Source: an uncultured bacterium
Lineage (GTDB): Bacteria; Cyanobacteriota; Vampirovibrionia; Gastranaerophilales; Gastranaerophilaceae
NCBI GenBank assembly: GCA_949300485.1
Contig: CASGEL010000011.1
Location: 1 to 48,831 of the forward strand
Length of the DNA: 48,831 nt
Direction: 5' to 3'
This document shows positions 17,100 to 25,006 of the stretch, piece by piece; position 1 is the first letter of the stretch, and each line of letters starts with the position of its first letter. Both the position numbers and the translations under genes were made by a program. The notes under the pieces were generated by a model. The model was not told the origin of the DNA. It did no database searches and saw only the letters and a list, made by a program, of their open reading frames with translations.

Positions 17100-17968
17100 T
17101 GATTGACTTAGGCTTGAATAAAAACGCAACCAGAATGCTAACAGGTTTCATAATGGGAACCGTTGTTATGTCCTGCATTATATTAGGAGATTTCGCTTTA
17201 TTACTTTTGCTTTTATTTATGCTGGTAGTCGGCTCAAAAGAATATGTAAGAATGCTTAATCATAAAGGTTTTTATCCAAGCCTTAAAGTTATATATATAA
17301 CTGAAGCAATACTTGCAACTGTTGTATATTTTAAAAGATTTGATTTAGTAGGAATTACCTTGACTATTTGCGCAATGGCATCATTTATGTGGGTGCTGTT
17401 TAGAGGTAGACAGCCATACATTGCCAACGTTGCAACAACTCTTTTAGGCATGGTATACTGCGGTTGGTTTCCTCTGCATTTAATATTTTTAAGAGATCTT
17501 TCATGCGCAAAATATGACAGCGGATTAGGATTTGTTGTACTAATGTTTATGTCTATATTACTAACAGATGTAGGTTGTTATTATATTGGTACAAAATTTG
17601 GAAAAAATAAATTAGCCCCTGTTATAAGCCCTAATAAAACTATTGAAGGGTCAATAGGCGGTATGTTTTTTGCAATAATCGGAGCTATGATAATAGGTTT
17701 ATATATAGGACTGCAATGGTACTTAGCATTAATTGCAGGTATATTGTGTACAGTATTTGCTCAAATTGGGGATCTGTGTGAATCTTTAATAAAAAGAGAT
17801 GCCGGAGTTAAAGATTCCGGTACCAGTCTGCCTGGTCATGGCGGTTTTTTAGACAGAACCGACAGTTTTGTCCTAACTATACCTATCATGTACTATTTCT
17901 GTAAATGTTTTATTTTCCACACAGAATGGATTACAACCCTTACAAACTGGTTAAAGGATTTATTGTAA
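17099..17968 (+). CDS. cdsA: Phosphatidate cytidylyltransferase
   Basis: A 289-residue integral membrane enzyme that makes CDP-diacylglycerol from phosphatidic acid and CTP, the branch point of phospholipid synthesis. About seven to eight hydrophobic helices are visible. The signature SPNKTIEGSIGG and the C-terminal KRDAGVKDSGTSLPGHGG, followed by FLDRTDS with the catalytic acidic residues, are intact. It overlaps frr by one base, and rnc starts directly at the next base after its stop. Confidence 0.95.
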   Translation: MIDLGLNKNATRMLTGFIMGTVVMSCIILGDFALLLLLLFMLVVGSKEYVRMLNHKGFYPSLKVIYITEAILATVVYFKRFDLVGITLTICAMASFMWVLFRGRQPYIANVATTLLGMVYCGWFPLHLIFLRDLSCAKYDSGLGFVVLMFMSILLTDVGCYYIGTKFGKNKLAPVISPNKTIEGSIGGMFFAIIGAMIIGLYIGLQWYLALIAGILCTVFAQIGDLCESLIKRDAGVKDSGTSLPGHGGFLDRTDSFVLTIPIMYYFCKCFIFHTEWITTLTNWLKDLL

Positions 17969-18655
17969 ATGAAATCAATTGCTGAGATATTCGGAATTGA
18001 AACTATCACTGAAGACTTATATAAATGTGCTTTGACACATTCTTCTTACACAATAGAACAAAACCTTCCTTATACACAATGTTATGAAAGGCTGGAATTT
18101 TTAGGTGATGCTGTTTTAAAACTTGCAGTATCGGATGTACTTTATAAAACTTATCCTGAATCAAAAGAAGGAGAACTTTCTAAAATCAGAGGAGTTATTG
18201 TTTCTGATAATGTATTAGCTGATATTACCAAGAAAAATGGCCTTCAAAATCTTATAATTATTGGAAAACATGAAGAAAAACAAGGCTGCAGAAACCTGAA
18301 TTCAATATGCGCCTGTACGTTTGAGGCAATACTTGGAGCTTATTATTTGGATGGAAAGTTTGAAGATATCATAAAATATATTGAAAAAACTTTCAAACCT
18401 TATATTTTAGAGGTTTCAACACATTTTGAAAAATTTAATGCTAAAGCAATATTGCAGGAATATACACAAGAACGAACCAAAACAACTCCTGAATACAAAG
18501 TAATAGATGAAATTGGGCCGGAGCATAAAAAAGAATTTGTTATAGAAGTTATTTACAATAATGAAATTCTTGCGACCGGAAAAGGATCCACTAAAAAAGA
18601 AGCAGAACAAAAAGGAGCCTACGAAGCCTGCAAAAATTTAGGAATAATAGAATGA
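17969..18655 (+). CDS. rnc: Ribonuclease III
   Basis: A 228-residue double-stranded RNA endonuclease that processes rRNA precursors and structured mRNAs. The catalytic signature ERLEFLGDAVLKL has the metal-binding Glu and Asp, with a second acidic set around CTFEAILGAYYLDG. The double-stranded RNA binding domain covers about 155-228 and ends in GKGSTKKEAEQKGAYEA. It directly abuts cdsA and overlaps rpe by four bases (ATGA), so it lies inside one operon. Confidence 0.96.
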   Translation: MKSIAEIFGIETITEDLYKCALTHSSYTIEQNLPYTQCYERLEFLGDAVLKLAVSDVLYKTYPESKEGELSKIRGVIVSDNVLADITKKNGLQNLIIIGKHEEKQGCRNLNSICACTFEAILGAYYLDGKFEDIIKYIEKTFKPYILEVSTHFEKFNAKAILQEYTQERTKTTPEYKVIDEIGPEHKKEFVIEVIYNNEILATGKGSTKKEAEQKGAYEACKNLGIIE

Positions 18656-19299
18656 CAGACAAAATAATAATATCACCTTCAATATTATCCGCGGACTTTG
18701 CAAATTTAGAAAAGGATATTAAAACAGTAGAAAATGCCGGAGCCGACTGGATACACATAGATGTTATGGATGGACACTTTGTACCAAATATAACAATAGG
18801 AGTTCCTGTCGTAAAATCTATACGAAAAGTTACACCTTTACCACTAGATGTACATTTGATGATTGAAAATCCTGATAAATATATAGAACCGTTTGCTGCT
18901 GCCGGTGCGGATATTTTAACGTTTCATTATGAAGCAGTTAATAATTCTCAAATTATAGAAATTATTAAACAAATACACTCATATGGAATAAAAGCAGGTT
19001 TGTCAATAAAACCCAAAACAAATCCTGACGAAATTTTCAAATATCTAAGTGAAATAGATTTGTTGCTGATAATGACAGTAGAACCCGGATTTGGCGGACA
19101 AAAGTTTATGAACGATTGTGCTGAAAAAATAAAAATAATAAAACCTAATGCCCCAAAAAATTTAATTATACAAGTTGATGGCGGAATAAATGATATTACC
19201 GGGGAAATTTGCAAAAACTATGGAGCAGACTCACTTGTTGCCGGGAATTACATTTATAAATCAGACAATATTGAACAGGCAATCAAATCACTACGCTGA
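18652..19299 (+). CDS. rpe: Ribulose-phosphate 3-epimerase
   Basis: A 215-residue TIM-barrel enzyme interconverting ribulose 5-phosphate and xylulose 5-phosphate in the pentose phosphate pathway. Visible motifs are SPSILSADFANLEKD, the metal-binding WIHIDVMDGHFVPN, LDVHLMI, the phosphate loop VEPGFGGQKFM, and VDGGIN near the C-terminus. It begins inside the rnc stop (ATGA). Its 3' end overlaps the convergent gene 19291-20397 by nine bases. Confidence 0.97.
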   Translation: MTDKIIISPSILSADFANLEKDIKTVENAGADWIHIDVMDGHFVPNITIGVPVVKSIRKVTPLPLDVHLMIENPDKYIEPFAAAGADILTFHYEAVNNSQIIEIIKQIHSYGIKAGLSIKPKTNPDEIFKYLSEIDLLLIMTVEPGFGGQKFMNDCAEKIKIIKPNAPKNLIIQVDGGINDITGEICKNYGADSLVAGNYIYKSDNIEQAIKSLR

Positions 19300-20397
19300 T
19301 TGAGAGTTAATATCTTCACCTTTTCGGATTTTTGCCTTTAAAATTTCGTCTATACTTGCACTGGCAATGGCTGAAGCCTCAGTTCCGTCATTTTGAGCTG
19401 TTTGTACAGGTTTATCAGCTTCTGATTTATTATCACCGTTTTGATCTTTACTATTACTCTCTGAATTTTCCGGAGCAACCGATGCCGCTGAAATACCTGT
19501 TTGAGCTTCAATATTACTTTGATGAGCCATAATAGAATCATGATTGCTGTTTAAAGTATCTAAAGACTGAGCAACTACAGATTGAGCTTGTTCAGAAACG
19601 GATACAGTATTTTCACCTGTACGAGAAACTCTACGTCCAAAAGCTCCGTAAATAAGCGGATATCTCCTCAATTCTTCCCCAATACTTATAGTTTCTGTAC
19701 CATAATCAATGCCGCTATCAGGTATAGAAGACTGGCCTTCAACCAAAGACATCAGATTATCCAATTCTAAGGAATACGAAGCTGCAATAGTCTGCCCGCT
19801 AGTACCCAAATTTTTAACTTGCTGATTTAGTTTATTAATTTTTGCTATATTGGTATTATCTTTTTTATTAGCTTCTGATTTTATATCTGACTTTAAGGCA
19901 TCAATTTGAGCCATCATTTCAGACATATAACTATCTAAACTTTCAATTGAATTTGAGGATTGTTCCGATGCAGCAGAGCTTGATGCCTCAACATTTTCAG
20001 ATTCCACTGTTTTGTCATTACTAATACTTCTAAATTCTACACCTATAGAATAAAGGGATTGACCATCTTTTTCCATTTGCTTTCTTTTTGCGGAAGCAGA
20101 AAGTTCCTCTTGATTTGTACCACTTGTATTTTCTGAAGTTTGAGTATCAGCAGATTCAGAAGTAGATGTAACAGGTTTAGAGGTTGTTGTTGCAGATACA
20201 GGTTCAGATGTAGCCATTTCATATGTGGTATCATCATTATCACCAGCTGCAAGCGTACGCTGAAATTCTTGTGCCCACTGCAAATACTGCGAAGGAACCT
20301 CTACTCCTTGCTGTTCAAAATCTATAATTTCTTTTGATGTAAGCTTTCTCCAATCTACTTGAGTTGGAGATACTGCACCTATTCTTGATACATCCAT
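19291..20397 (-). CDS. Ser/Thr/Glu-rich protein of unknown function
   Basis: A 368-residue protein without signal peptide or membrane helix. Residues 1-50 (MDVSRIGAVSPTQVDW...) look ordered, and 50-130 are a low-complexity Ser/Thr/Glu stretch. Residues 150-215 contain helical, coiled-coil-like sequence (SYMSEMMAQIDALKSDIK). A short ordered part follows near EELRRYPLIYGAFGRRVSR, then another disordered Ser/Asn/Glu tail. The ATG at 20397 has AAGGATG upstream. I do not recognise a family. The layout of short ordered islands in long linkers resembles scaffold or secreted-structure components, but no function can be given. Confidence 0.7.
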   Translation of the reverse strand: MDVSRIGAVSPTQVDWRKLTSKEIIDFEQQGVEVPSQYLQWAQEFQRTLAAGDNDDTTYEMATSEPVSATTTSKPVTSTSESADTQTSENTSGTNQEELSASAKRKQMEKDGQSLYSIGVEFRSISNDKTVESENVEASSSAASEQSSNSIESLDSYMSEMMAQIDALKSDIKSEANKKDNTNIAKINKLNQQVKNLGTSGQTIAASYSLELDNLMSLVEGQSSIPDSGIDYGTETISIGEELRRYPLIYGAFGRRVSRTGENTVSVSEQAQSVVAQSLDTLNSNHDSIMAHQSNIEAQTGISAASVAPENSESNSKDQNGDNKSEADKPVQTAQNDGTEASAIASASIDEILKAKIRKGEDINSQSA

Positions 20398-20527
20398 AGT
20401 ACATCCTTAGTTATTTTTATATAATCATTTACGGATAAAAAAATAAAAACTTTAAATTTTAATAAATTATTTTACAAAATTTAAAATCATTCATACAATC
20501 AAGGGATAACTTTTTACTAATCCAAGG

Positions 20528-20533
20528 TATAAT
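20528..20533 (+). promoter_or_regulatory. -10 box upstream of cdd
   Basis: A perfect TATAAT lies 22 bases before the cdd start codon, with AGAGG between them. No convincing -35 box is visible. Confidence 0.4.
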
Positions 20534-20555
20534 AAAATCAAAAGAGGTTATTTAT

Positions 20556-20936
20556 ATGACATACGAAGAATTGATGCAAAAAGCAATTGAAGTATCTCAA
20601 AAAGCATACACACCATATTCAAAATTCAATGTCGGAGCTTGTGTATTAACGGAAAACGACAAAGTCTACTGCGGATGTAATTTTGAAAATGCAAGTTTTG
20701 GACTTACCATCTGCGCAGAAAGGAATGCCATTGGTTCAGCTATCGCTGATGGAGAAAGAAAAATAAAAGCAATAGCAATTTACTCTCCGAATCAGGATAA
20801 CTGCGTACCTTGCGGAGCCTGCAGACAAGTAATCAGCGAATTTTGCGATGATAATACTGAAATTATCGTCAAAATTGGTGATAGTCTAAAAGCATATAAA
20901 ATTACAGAATTACTCCCTGAAAGATTCTCTTTATAA
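20556..20936 (+). CDS. cdd: Cytidine deaminase
   Basis: A 126-residue enzyme of the small tetrameric type that converts cytidine and deoxycytidine to uridine and deoxyuridine in pyrimidine salvage. The zinc site is complete: CAERNAI with the catalytic Glu, and PCGACRQ with two Cys ligands. The N-terminal YTPYSKFNVGA and the substrate loop GCNFENASFG are typical. The stop overlaps the next start (TAATG), so the small downstream protein is translationally coupled to it. Confidence 0.96.
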   Translation: MTYEELMQKAIEVSQKAYTPYSKFNVGACVLTENDKVYCGCNFENASFGLTICAERNAIGSAIADGERKIKAIAIYSPNQDNCVPCGACRQVISEFCDDNTEIIVKIGDSLKAYKITELLPERFSL

Positions 20937-21172
20937 TGTATATTTTTGAAATTATAGCACAACTTTTCAAAAAAAAAGAAACTGTTCAACATTCGTATGA
21001 TCCACTGACCAATAACAGTGAAGACTTACCACAAGATAATATAGAAGAATGTGAACATCTTTTTTTGCCTCTGGACAGTTCTAATATGACATTTGCTTGT
21101 AAATACTGTGGACTTGTCGTTCCAAGAGAAAAATTAAAAAACAAAAATATTTTTGAAAATAAACCTTTTTAA
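20936..21172 (+). CDS. Small protein with a possible zinc ribbon
   Basis: A 78-residue protein, unrecognised. The second half has Cys and His residues spaced like a zinc ribbon or finger: ECEHLFLPL and then FACKYCGLVV. It overlaps the cdd stop by one base, so it is made from the same mRNA. The first 30 residues are hydrophobic then polar (MYIFEIIAQLFKKK), possibly an amphipathic helix. No function can be assigned. Confidence 0.6.
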   Translation: MYIFEIIAQLFKKKETVQHSYDPLTNNSEDLPQDNIEECEHLFLPLDSSNMTFACKYCGLVVPREKLKNKNIFENKPF

Positions 21173-21237
21173 TAGGTTAATTGTAGAATACGAAAATTAT
21201 CCGAAATGATTAACCTTACATAAAAGGAGGTTAATTT

Positions 21238-21534
21238 ATGTCAAAAAATCTTGGTGAAGTAATAAATAAAATTATGGAAGAGAATTCTTCAAGAAGAGTT
21301 CTTATACTAACAAATCATATGCAAATATTAGGAACTATTCATGATTACTATGATAAATGCGACAACTGCCACGACTGTCTAATTTCGCTAAAAGATGTAA
21401 AAATTGCAAGAATAGAAGATGTTTGTAACTGTAATGATTGTGAGTGTAATTTAGAAGGATATGTTGATTTCAAATGGTTTAATATTAGTGCACGAGCAAT
21501 AGTAGGTTTCAGTATCTTAAGTCAAAACAAATAA
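21238..21534 (+). CDS. Cysteine-rich small protein, possibly Sm-like
   Basis: A 98-residue protein with a perfect AAAGGAGG ribosome site. Two Cys clusters, CDNCHDC and CNCNDCEC, could bind metal. Around them the strand pattern RRVLILTNHMQILGTIHDY, then CLISLKDVKIARI, resembles an Sm/LSm-type small beta barrel, in which a strand with a conserved Gly leads to a second strand ending in a LKDV-like segment. That reading is inference from pattern only. It is followed by an unusually long perfect palindrome. No family recognised. Confidence 0.6.
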   Translation: MSKNLGEVINKIMEENSSRRVLILTNHMQILGTIHDYYDKCDNCHDCLISLKDVKIARIEDVCNCNDCECNLEGYVDFKWFNISARAIVGFSILSQNK

Positions 21535-21538
21535 ATAC

Positions 21539-21572
21539 AAGAAGGTCTGTCGAATATTCGACAGACCTTCTT
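21539..21572. terminator. 34-bp perfect palindrome, probable bidirectional terminator
   Basis: The whole 34-base segment is its own reverse complement, with arms around the centre CGAATATTCG and no spacer. It sits between the convergent Cys-rich gene and rpsU, where a shared terminator is expected. The flanking T runs are weak on both sides. Confidence 0.6.
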
Positions 21573-21588
21573 CAATATTTACAATATC

Positions 21589-21762
21589 CTACACTTTTCT
21601 TTTACGAGCAGCTTCAGATTTGTGCTTTCTTCTAACACTTGGCTTTTCATATCTTTCACGTTTTTTTACTTCTGAAAGAATTCCGGCTTTTTGAATTTTC
21701 TTTTTGAAACGTCTTAAAGCACTTTCAATACTTTCGTTTTCGCCAACTTTAACTTCTGCCAT
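21589..21762 (-). CDS. rpsU: 30S ribosomal protein S21
   Basis: A 57-residue protein found by hand translation. It begins [19 protein letters not shown], continues [20 protein letters not shown], and ends in a very basic tail, [18 protein letters not shown]. This is the S21 family profile: short acidic start, Arg/Lys-rich helix, and the conserved KRERYEKPS segment. S21 sits near the 16S 3' end and aids initiation. The ATG at 21762 is preceded by AAAGGTGG. It is monocistronic here, facing the Cys-rich gene. Confidence 0.95.
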   Translation of the reverse strand: MAEVKVGENESIESALRRFKKKIQKAGILSEVKKRERYEKPSVRRKHKSEAARKRKV

Positions 21763-21915
21763 TTATATTTTCACCACCTTTATAGCTTGTTTTACAAATT
21801 GAGTTACAACCAATTATAAAACAAAACCATAAAAAAAACAAGTAAGTATAAACTTTAAAAGCTTTAACCGGCAGAATTCACGACAACAAATACACCTAAA
21901 AAGCAATGATTGCAA

Positions 21916-22167
21916 CTATTTAGTACGAAAATAATCACAAATTAATTTTTCCTTATGAGGAAGTAAATGCTTGATTCGATTTATAATGGACTTATTTTGT
22001 AAATCTTCAAGCTGTTTTGTTAATATTGCTTTCTCAATAAGAACTTTATTATATAAATCCGAACAAACTTCGCTTTTATCTATGTGTTCCTTTAATTTCG
22101 ACAGCTGTAATTCTTTTTCTTTGATAGAAAAAATAAGATCTCGTTTCACGTCTATTAAACCTCTCAT
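21916..22167 (-). CDS. Small coiled-coil protein of unknown function
   Basis: An 83-residue, largely helical protein. It has heptad-like leucines from about residue 10 to 60 (LIFSIKEKELQLSKLKEHI, then KVLIEKAILTKQLEDLQNK) and a basic tail (IINRIKHLLPHKEKLICDYF). There is no signal peptide or membrane helix. It lies downstream of the VOR operon on the same strand, with a gap of 65 bases. No ribosome site is obvious. It may be real, but little supports a role. Confidence 0.45.
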   Translation of the reverse strand: MRGLIDVKRDLIFSIKEKELQLSKLKEHIDKSEVCSDLYNKVLIEKAILTKQLEDLQNKSIINRIKHLLPHKEKLICDYFRTK

Positions 22168-22231
22168 ATATCACATTAAAAGAATAAACTGTCTTGTCAA
22201 ATTTAAAATCAACTTTTTAGGTGATTTTAAA

Positions 22232-22780
22232 CTAAACAGGCAATAAATCATACTCATAGCCTAGTTTTAAAGCTTCAACATTTTTAGGAATTAAATTTCT
22301 TCTATGAGGAGGAATCACGTTATATAAAGCCTTTTCCAACGTTTTTAACGAAATAAGCTTACTTACCTTTGCCAAAACACCTAATGCAAAAATATTAGAC
22401 ATTTTAATATTTCCAAGTTTTTCTTGAGCTAACTGAGTTATAGGAACAAAAATATAATTTATATCATTTCTTGTTTTCGCAATTTTTGCAAGTGAAGAAT
22501 TTACAATAATAGATCCACCTTTTCTCACCCAAGACGTATATTTATCAAAAGAAGCTTGATTCAAAACAATAATAAAATCAGATTTTGATTTCTGAACTGA
22601 ACTTACTTCCTCATCACTCATCACAATACCACAGTTTACGGTACCTCCACGCATTTCAGCGCCATAACTAGGATACCAGGTCACTTTTTTATTATCAAGC
22701 ATAAATGCATTTGCTAAAACTTCACCTGCCAACAATACGCCCTGTCCGCCAAATCCGGCTATCATAAAATCTTTTTCCAT
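22232..22780 (-). CDS. 2-oxoacid:ferredoxin oxidoreductase gamma subunit (VOR type)
   Basis: A 182-residue subunit of the pyruvate/ketoisovalerate oxidoreductase gamma family. Family features are the N-terminal IAGFGGQGVLLAGEVLANA with its glycine-rich turn, VTWYPSYGAEMRGGTVNC, VLNQASFDKY and MSNIFALGVLA. It completes the four-subunit enzyme made by the preceding genes. It is the last gene of the operon, 19 bases after the beta subunit gene. Confidence 0.93.
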   Translation of the reverse strand: MEKDFMIAGFGGQGVLLAGEVLANAFMLDNKKVTWYPSYGAEMRGGTVNCGIVMSDEEVSSVQKSKSDFIIVLNQASFDKYTSWVRKGGSIIVNSSLAKIAKTRNDINYIFVPITQLAQEKLGNIKMSNIFALGVLAKVSKLISLKTLEKALYNVIPPHRRNLIPKNVEALKLGYEYDLLPV

Positions 22781-22799
22781 ATTTTGTCCTTACCTACAC

Positions 22800-23546
22800 C
22801 TATACTGTAATATCTTTATACACACCCAATTTAAATACAGGCATCATCTCATTTCTTACTCTATCATGAGCCTGCTCCGGAGTCATTCGCCAATTTGTAG
22901 GACAGCTTGATAATATTTCTACAAAACCAAAACCCAGTCCTTTTAATTGAACTTCAAAAGCTTTTTTTATTGCCTGTTTTGCTTTTCTTATATTTGCAAC
23001 AGAATCCAATGCAACTCTTGCACTATAAGCTGTACCGTCACTCAAAGCAATATGTTCTGCTATTTTTACCGGATAGCCGTAATACTCAATATTTCTTCCT
23101 GTTGGAGAAGTTGTTGTAACTTGTCCTAACAAAGTTGTAGGCCCTAATTGCCCGCCTGTCATTCCATATGTCGTATTATTTATACAAATAGCAGACAAGT
23201 TTTCACCTCTAAAGGCAGAATGCATACTCTCAGCCCAGCCTATTGATGCAAAATCGCCATCCCCTTGATATGTAAAAACAAATTTATCAGGCTGAGCCCT
23301 CTTTACCCCGGTAGCTACAGCCAAAGCTCTGCCATGAGGAGCCTCAATTGAATCTATATTTAAAAAATCATATATTCCAACAGAACAACCTATAGATGTT
23401 GCTGTAATTGTATTGTCTTTTAAACCTAATTCATCCAAACACTCTGCAACTAATCTTACAGCAACACCATGGTCACACCCCGGGCAGAATGAGTATCTTA
23501 CATCTTTTTTAAATGTTTCTGGAATTTTAAAAACTTGCGTAACCAT
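22800..23546 (-). CDS. 2-oxoacid:ferredoxin oxidoreductase beta subunit (thiamine-diphosphate binding)
   Basis: A 248-residue subunit that binds thiamine diphosphate and carries out the oxidative decarboxylation. Motifs are RYSFCPGCDHG, the magnesium and diphosphate site YQGDGDFASIGWAE, and NNTTYGMTGGQLGPTTLLGQ. Its start overlaps the alpha stop by one base (TAATG), so the two are translated together. The CPGCDHG cysteines are those that often hold a cluster or stabilise the subunit in this family. Confidence 0.94.
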   Translation of the reverse strand: MVTQVFKIPETFKKDVRYSFCPGCDHGVAVRLVAECLDELGLKDNTITATSIGCSVGIYDFLNIDSIEAPHGRALAVATGVKRAQPDKFVFTYQGDGDFASIGWAESMHSAFRGENLSAICINNTTYGMTGGQLGPTTLLGQVTTTSPTGRNIEYYGYPVKIAEHIALSDGTAYSARVALDSVANIRKAKQAIKKAFEVQLKGLGFGFVEILSSCPTNWRMTPEQAHDRVRNEMMPVFKLGVYKDITV

Positions 23547-24622
23547 TATACACCACCCATTTGTATTTCAATTTCTTTTACAAGATCCTCTACATCTATC
23601 ATAGAGCCGACAGCCTTACCCTTAAATAATACCGGAACTTTACCGTTAACAGCAAGTCTTACATCCCTTACCATTTGTCCCATATTAATCTCTGTTACCA
23701 AGAACTTATCAACCCTATCAGCCAGTTCTGATAATCTTTTGCTCGGGAACGGATACAAAGTAACAGGTCTGAATGCCCCAACTTTTAAACCTTTTTCTCT
23801 GCATATTTTAACGGCAGACTTCACATTACGGTACATTGAGCCAAATGCCGCAACAATAAATGTCGCATCGTCTGTCATATATTCTTCGTATTCAACCTCA
23901 TTTTCTTCAATCAATTTGTATTTTTTAAATAAATTATCAACAAAAACACATTGATCAGATGCAAGTGGCGCATAAGACCTTATAATTCTGCCATCTCTGC
24001 CCTTAGCCCCGGTCAAAGCCCATGAAGAAGTATCTATGTCAGGATAAGGATAATCATAAAATTCTACAGGCTCCATCATTTGCCCTAACAAACCATCTGC
24101 TAACAGAATCGTAGGATTTCTGTATTTAAAAGCCAGATAAAAAGCTTTATAAGTCAAATCAATACATTCTTGAACATTAGATGGAGCTAGGACTATTAAT
24201 TTATAATCTCCATTTCCTCCTCCAATTGTAGCCTGATTATAATCACCCTGAGATGGATATATATTGCCCAAACCAGGGCCACCACGCATAACACTGACTA
24301 AAACCACAGGCAACTCATCTGCTGTAGCATAAGATAATGCTTCCTGCATAAGTGAAATCGCACAAGATGAGGAAGAAGACATTGCCTTAACTCCAGTAGA
24401 AGTTGCTCCAATAACCATATTAATAGCAGCCAATTCACTCTCTGCAGAAACATAAGCTCGCCCTAATTCCTGCATTTTTCCGCTCATAAATTCTCCGATT
24501 TCACTCTGTGGAGTAATTGGATAACCAAAATAGCACTGACAACCTGCAAGTACTGCAGCATTTGCTATAGCATAATTACCCTTCATTAAAACCTTAGTAC
24601 CTGTTAGACATTCTACTACCAT
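23546..24622 (-). CDS. vorB: 2-oxoacid:ferredoxin oxidoreductase alpha subunit, VorB-like
   Basis: A 358-residue alpha subunit. The sequence KGNYAIANAAVLAGCQCYFG, PITPQSEIGEFM, ESELAAINMVIGA, MRGGPGLGNIYPSQGDYNQA and LADGLLGQMMEPVEF matches the VorB (2-ketoisovalerate) branch better than pyruvate or 2-oxoglutarate enzymes. The complex would oxidise branched-chain 2-oxoacids with CoA to acyl-CoA, CO2 and reduced ferredoxin, or run in reverse. Substrate choice is inferred from similarity; 2-oxoglutarate remains possible. It lies four bases after the ferredoxin subunit gene. Confidence 0.93.
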   Translation of the reverse strand: MVVECLTGTKVLMKGNYAIANAAVLAGCQCYFGYPITPQSEIGEFMSGKMQELGRAYVSAESELAAINMVIGATSTGVKAMSSSSSCAISLMQEALSYATADELPVVLVSVMRGGPGLGNIYPSQGDYNQATIGGGNGDYKLIVLAPSNVQECIDLTYKAFYLAFKYRNPTILLADGLLGQMMEPVEFYDYPYPDIDTSSWALTGAKGRDGRIIRSYAPLASDQCVFVDNLFKKYKLIEENEVEYEEYMTDDATFIVAAFGSMYRNVKSAVKICREKGLKVGAFRPVTLYPFPSKRLSELADRVDKFLVTEINMGQMVRDVRLAVNGKVPVLFKGKAVGSMIDVEDLVKEIEIQMGGV

Positions 24623-24626
24623 TGAT

Positions 24627-24839
24627 TTATCCTTTATATACCTCTGTTATCGCCAAATCCGGACATCTTGTTGCACACATAGCACAACCCAAACACTCAT
24701 GCCCCGGATCACAAAATTCTACCACTTTTGCACCCAAATTGTTAGTATTCGCACTAACCTTAATTAATTTTTTAGGGCACTCTTTTATACATAAATAACA
24801 AGCTTTGCATTTTGTTTGGTCAATTACTATATGACTCAT
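24627..24839 (-). CDS. 2-oxoacid:ferredoxin oxidoreductase delta subunit (2x[4Fe-4S] ferredoxin)
   Basis: A 70-residue ferredoxin-like subunit with two complete four-cysteine motifs, CKACYLCIKECP and CLGCAMCATRCP, each expected to hold a [4Fe-4S] cluster. It passes electrons from the catalytic subunits to free ferredoxin. It is first in the operon (delta, alpha, beta, gamma). The order and very tight spacing (4, -1 and 19 bases) indicate one transcript. Confidence 0.95.
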   Translation of the reverse strand: MSHIVIDQTKCKACYLCIKECPKKLIKVSANTNNLGAKVVEFCDPGHECLGCAMCATRCPDLAITEVYKG

Positions 24840-25006
24840 ACTATCCCTTCTTTCAAATCTACCTGATTTCTATTTTAGCACCAATAATAAATTTTAAATA
24901 CTTTAATCTTAACATTTGTAATAAATAAATGAAATTAAATTTACTAATAATTTTAAGCCTGCTAATATTATATTAATAAGTAGGGATATTTTGTAAGGAC
25001 AAAGGA

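Noticed and set aside
23535-23954. A 139-codon plus-strand frame over the VOR alpha subunit gene
   Set aside because: It lies fully antisense to vorB, which carries all the family motifs, and has no ribosome site or recognisable protein.
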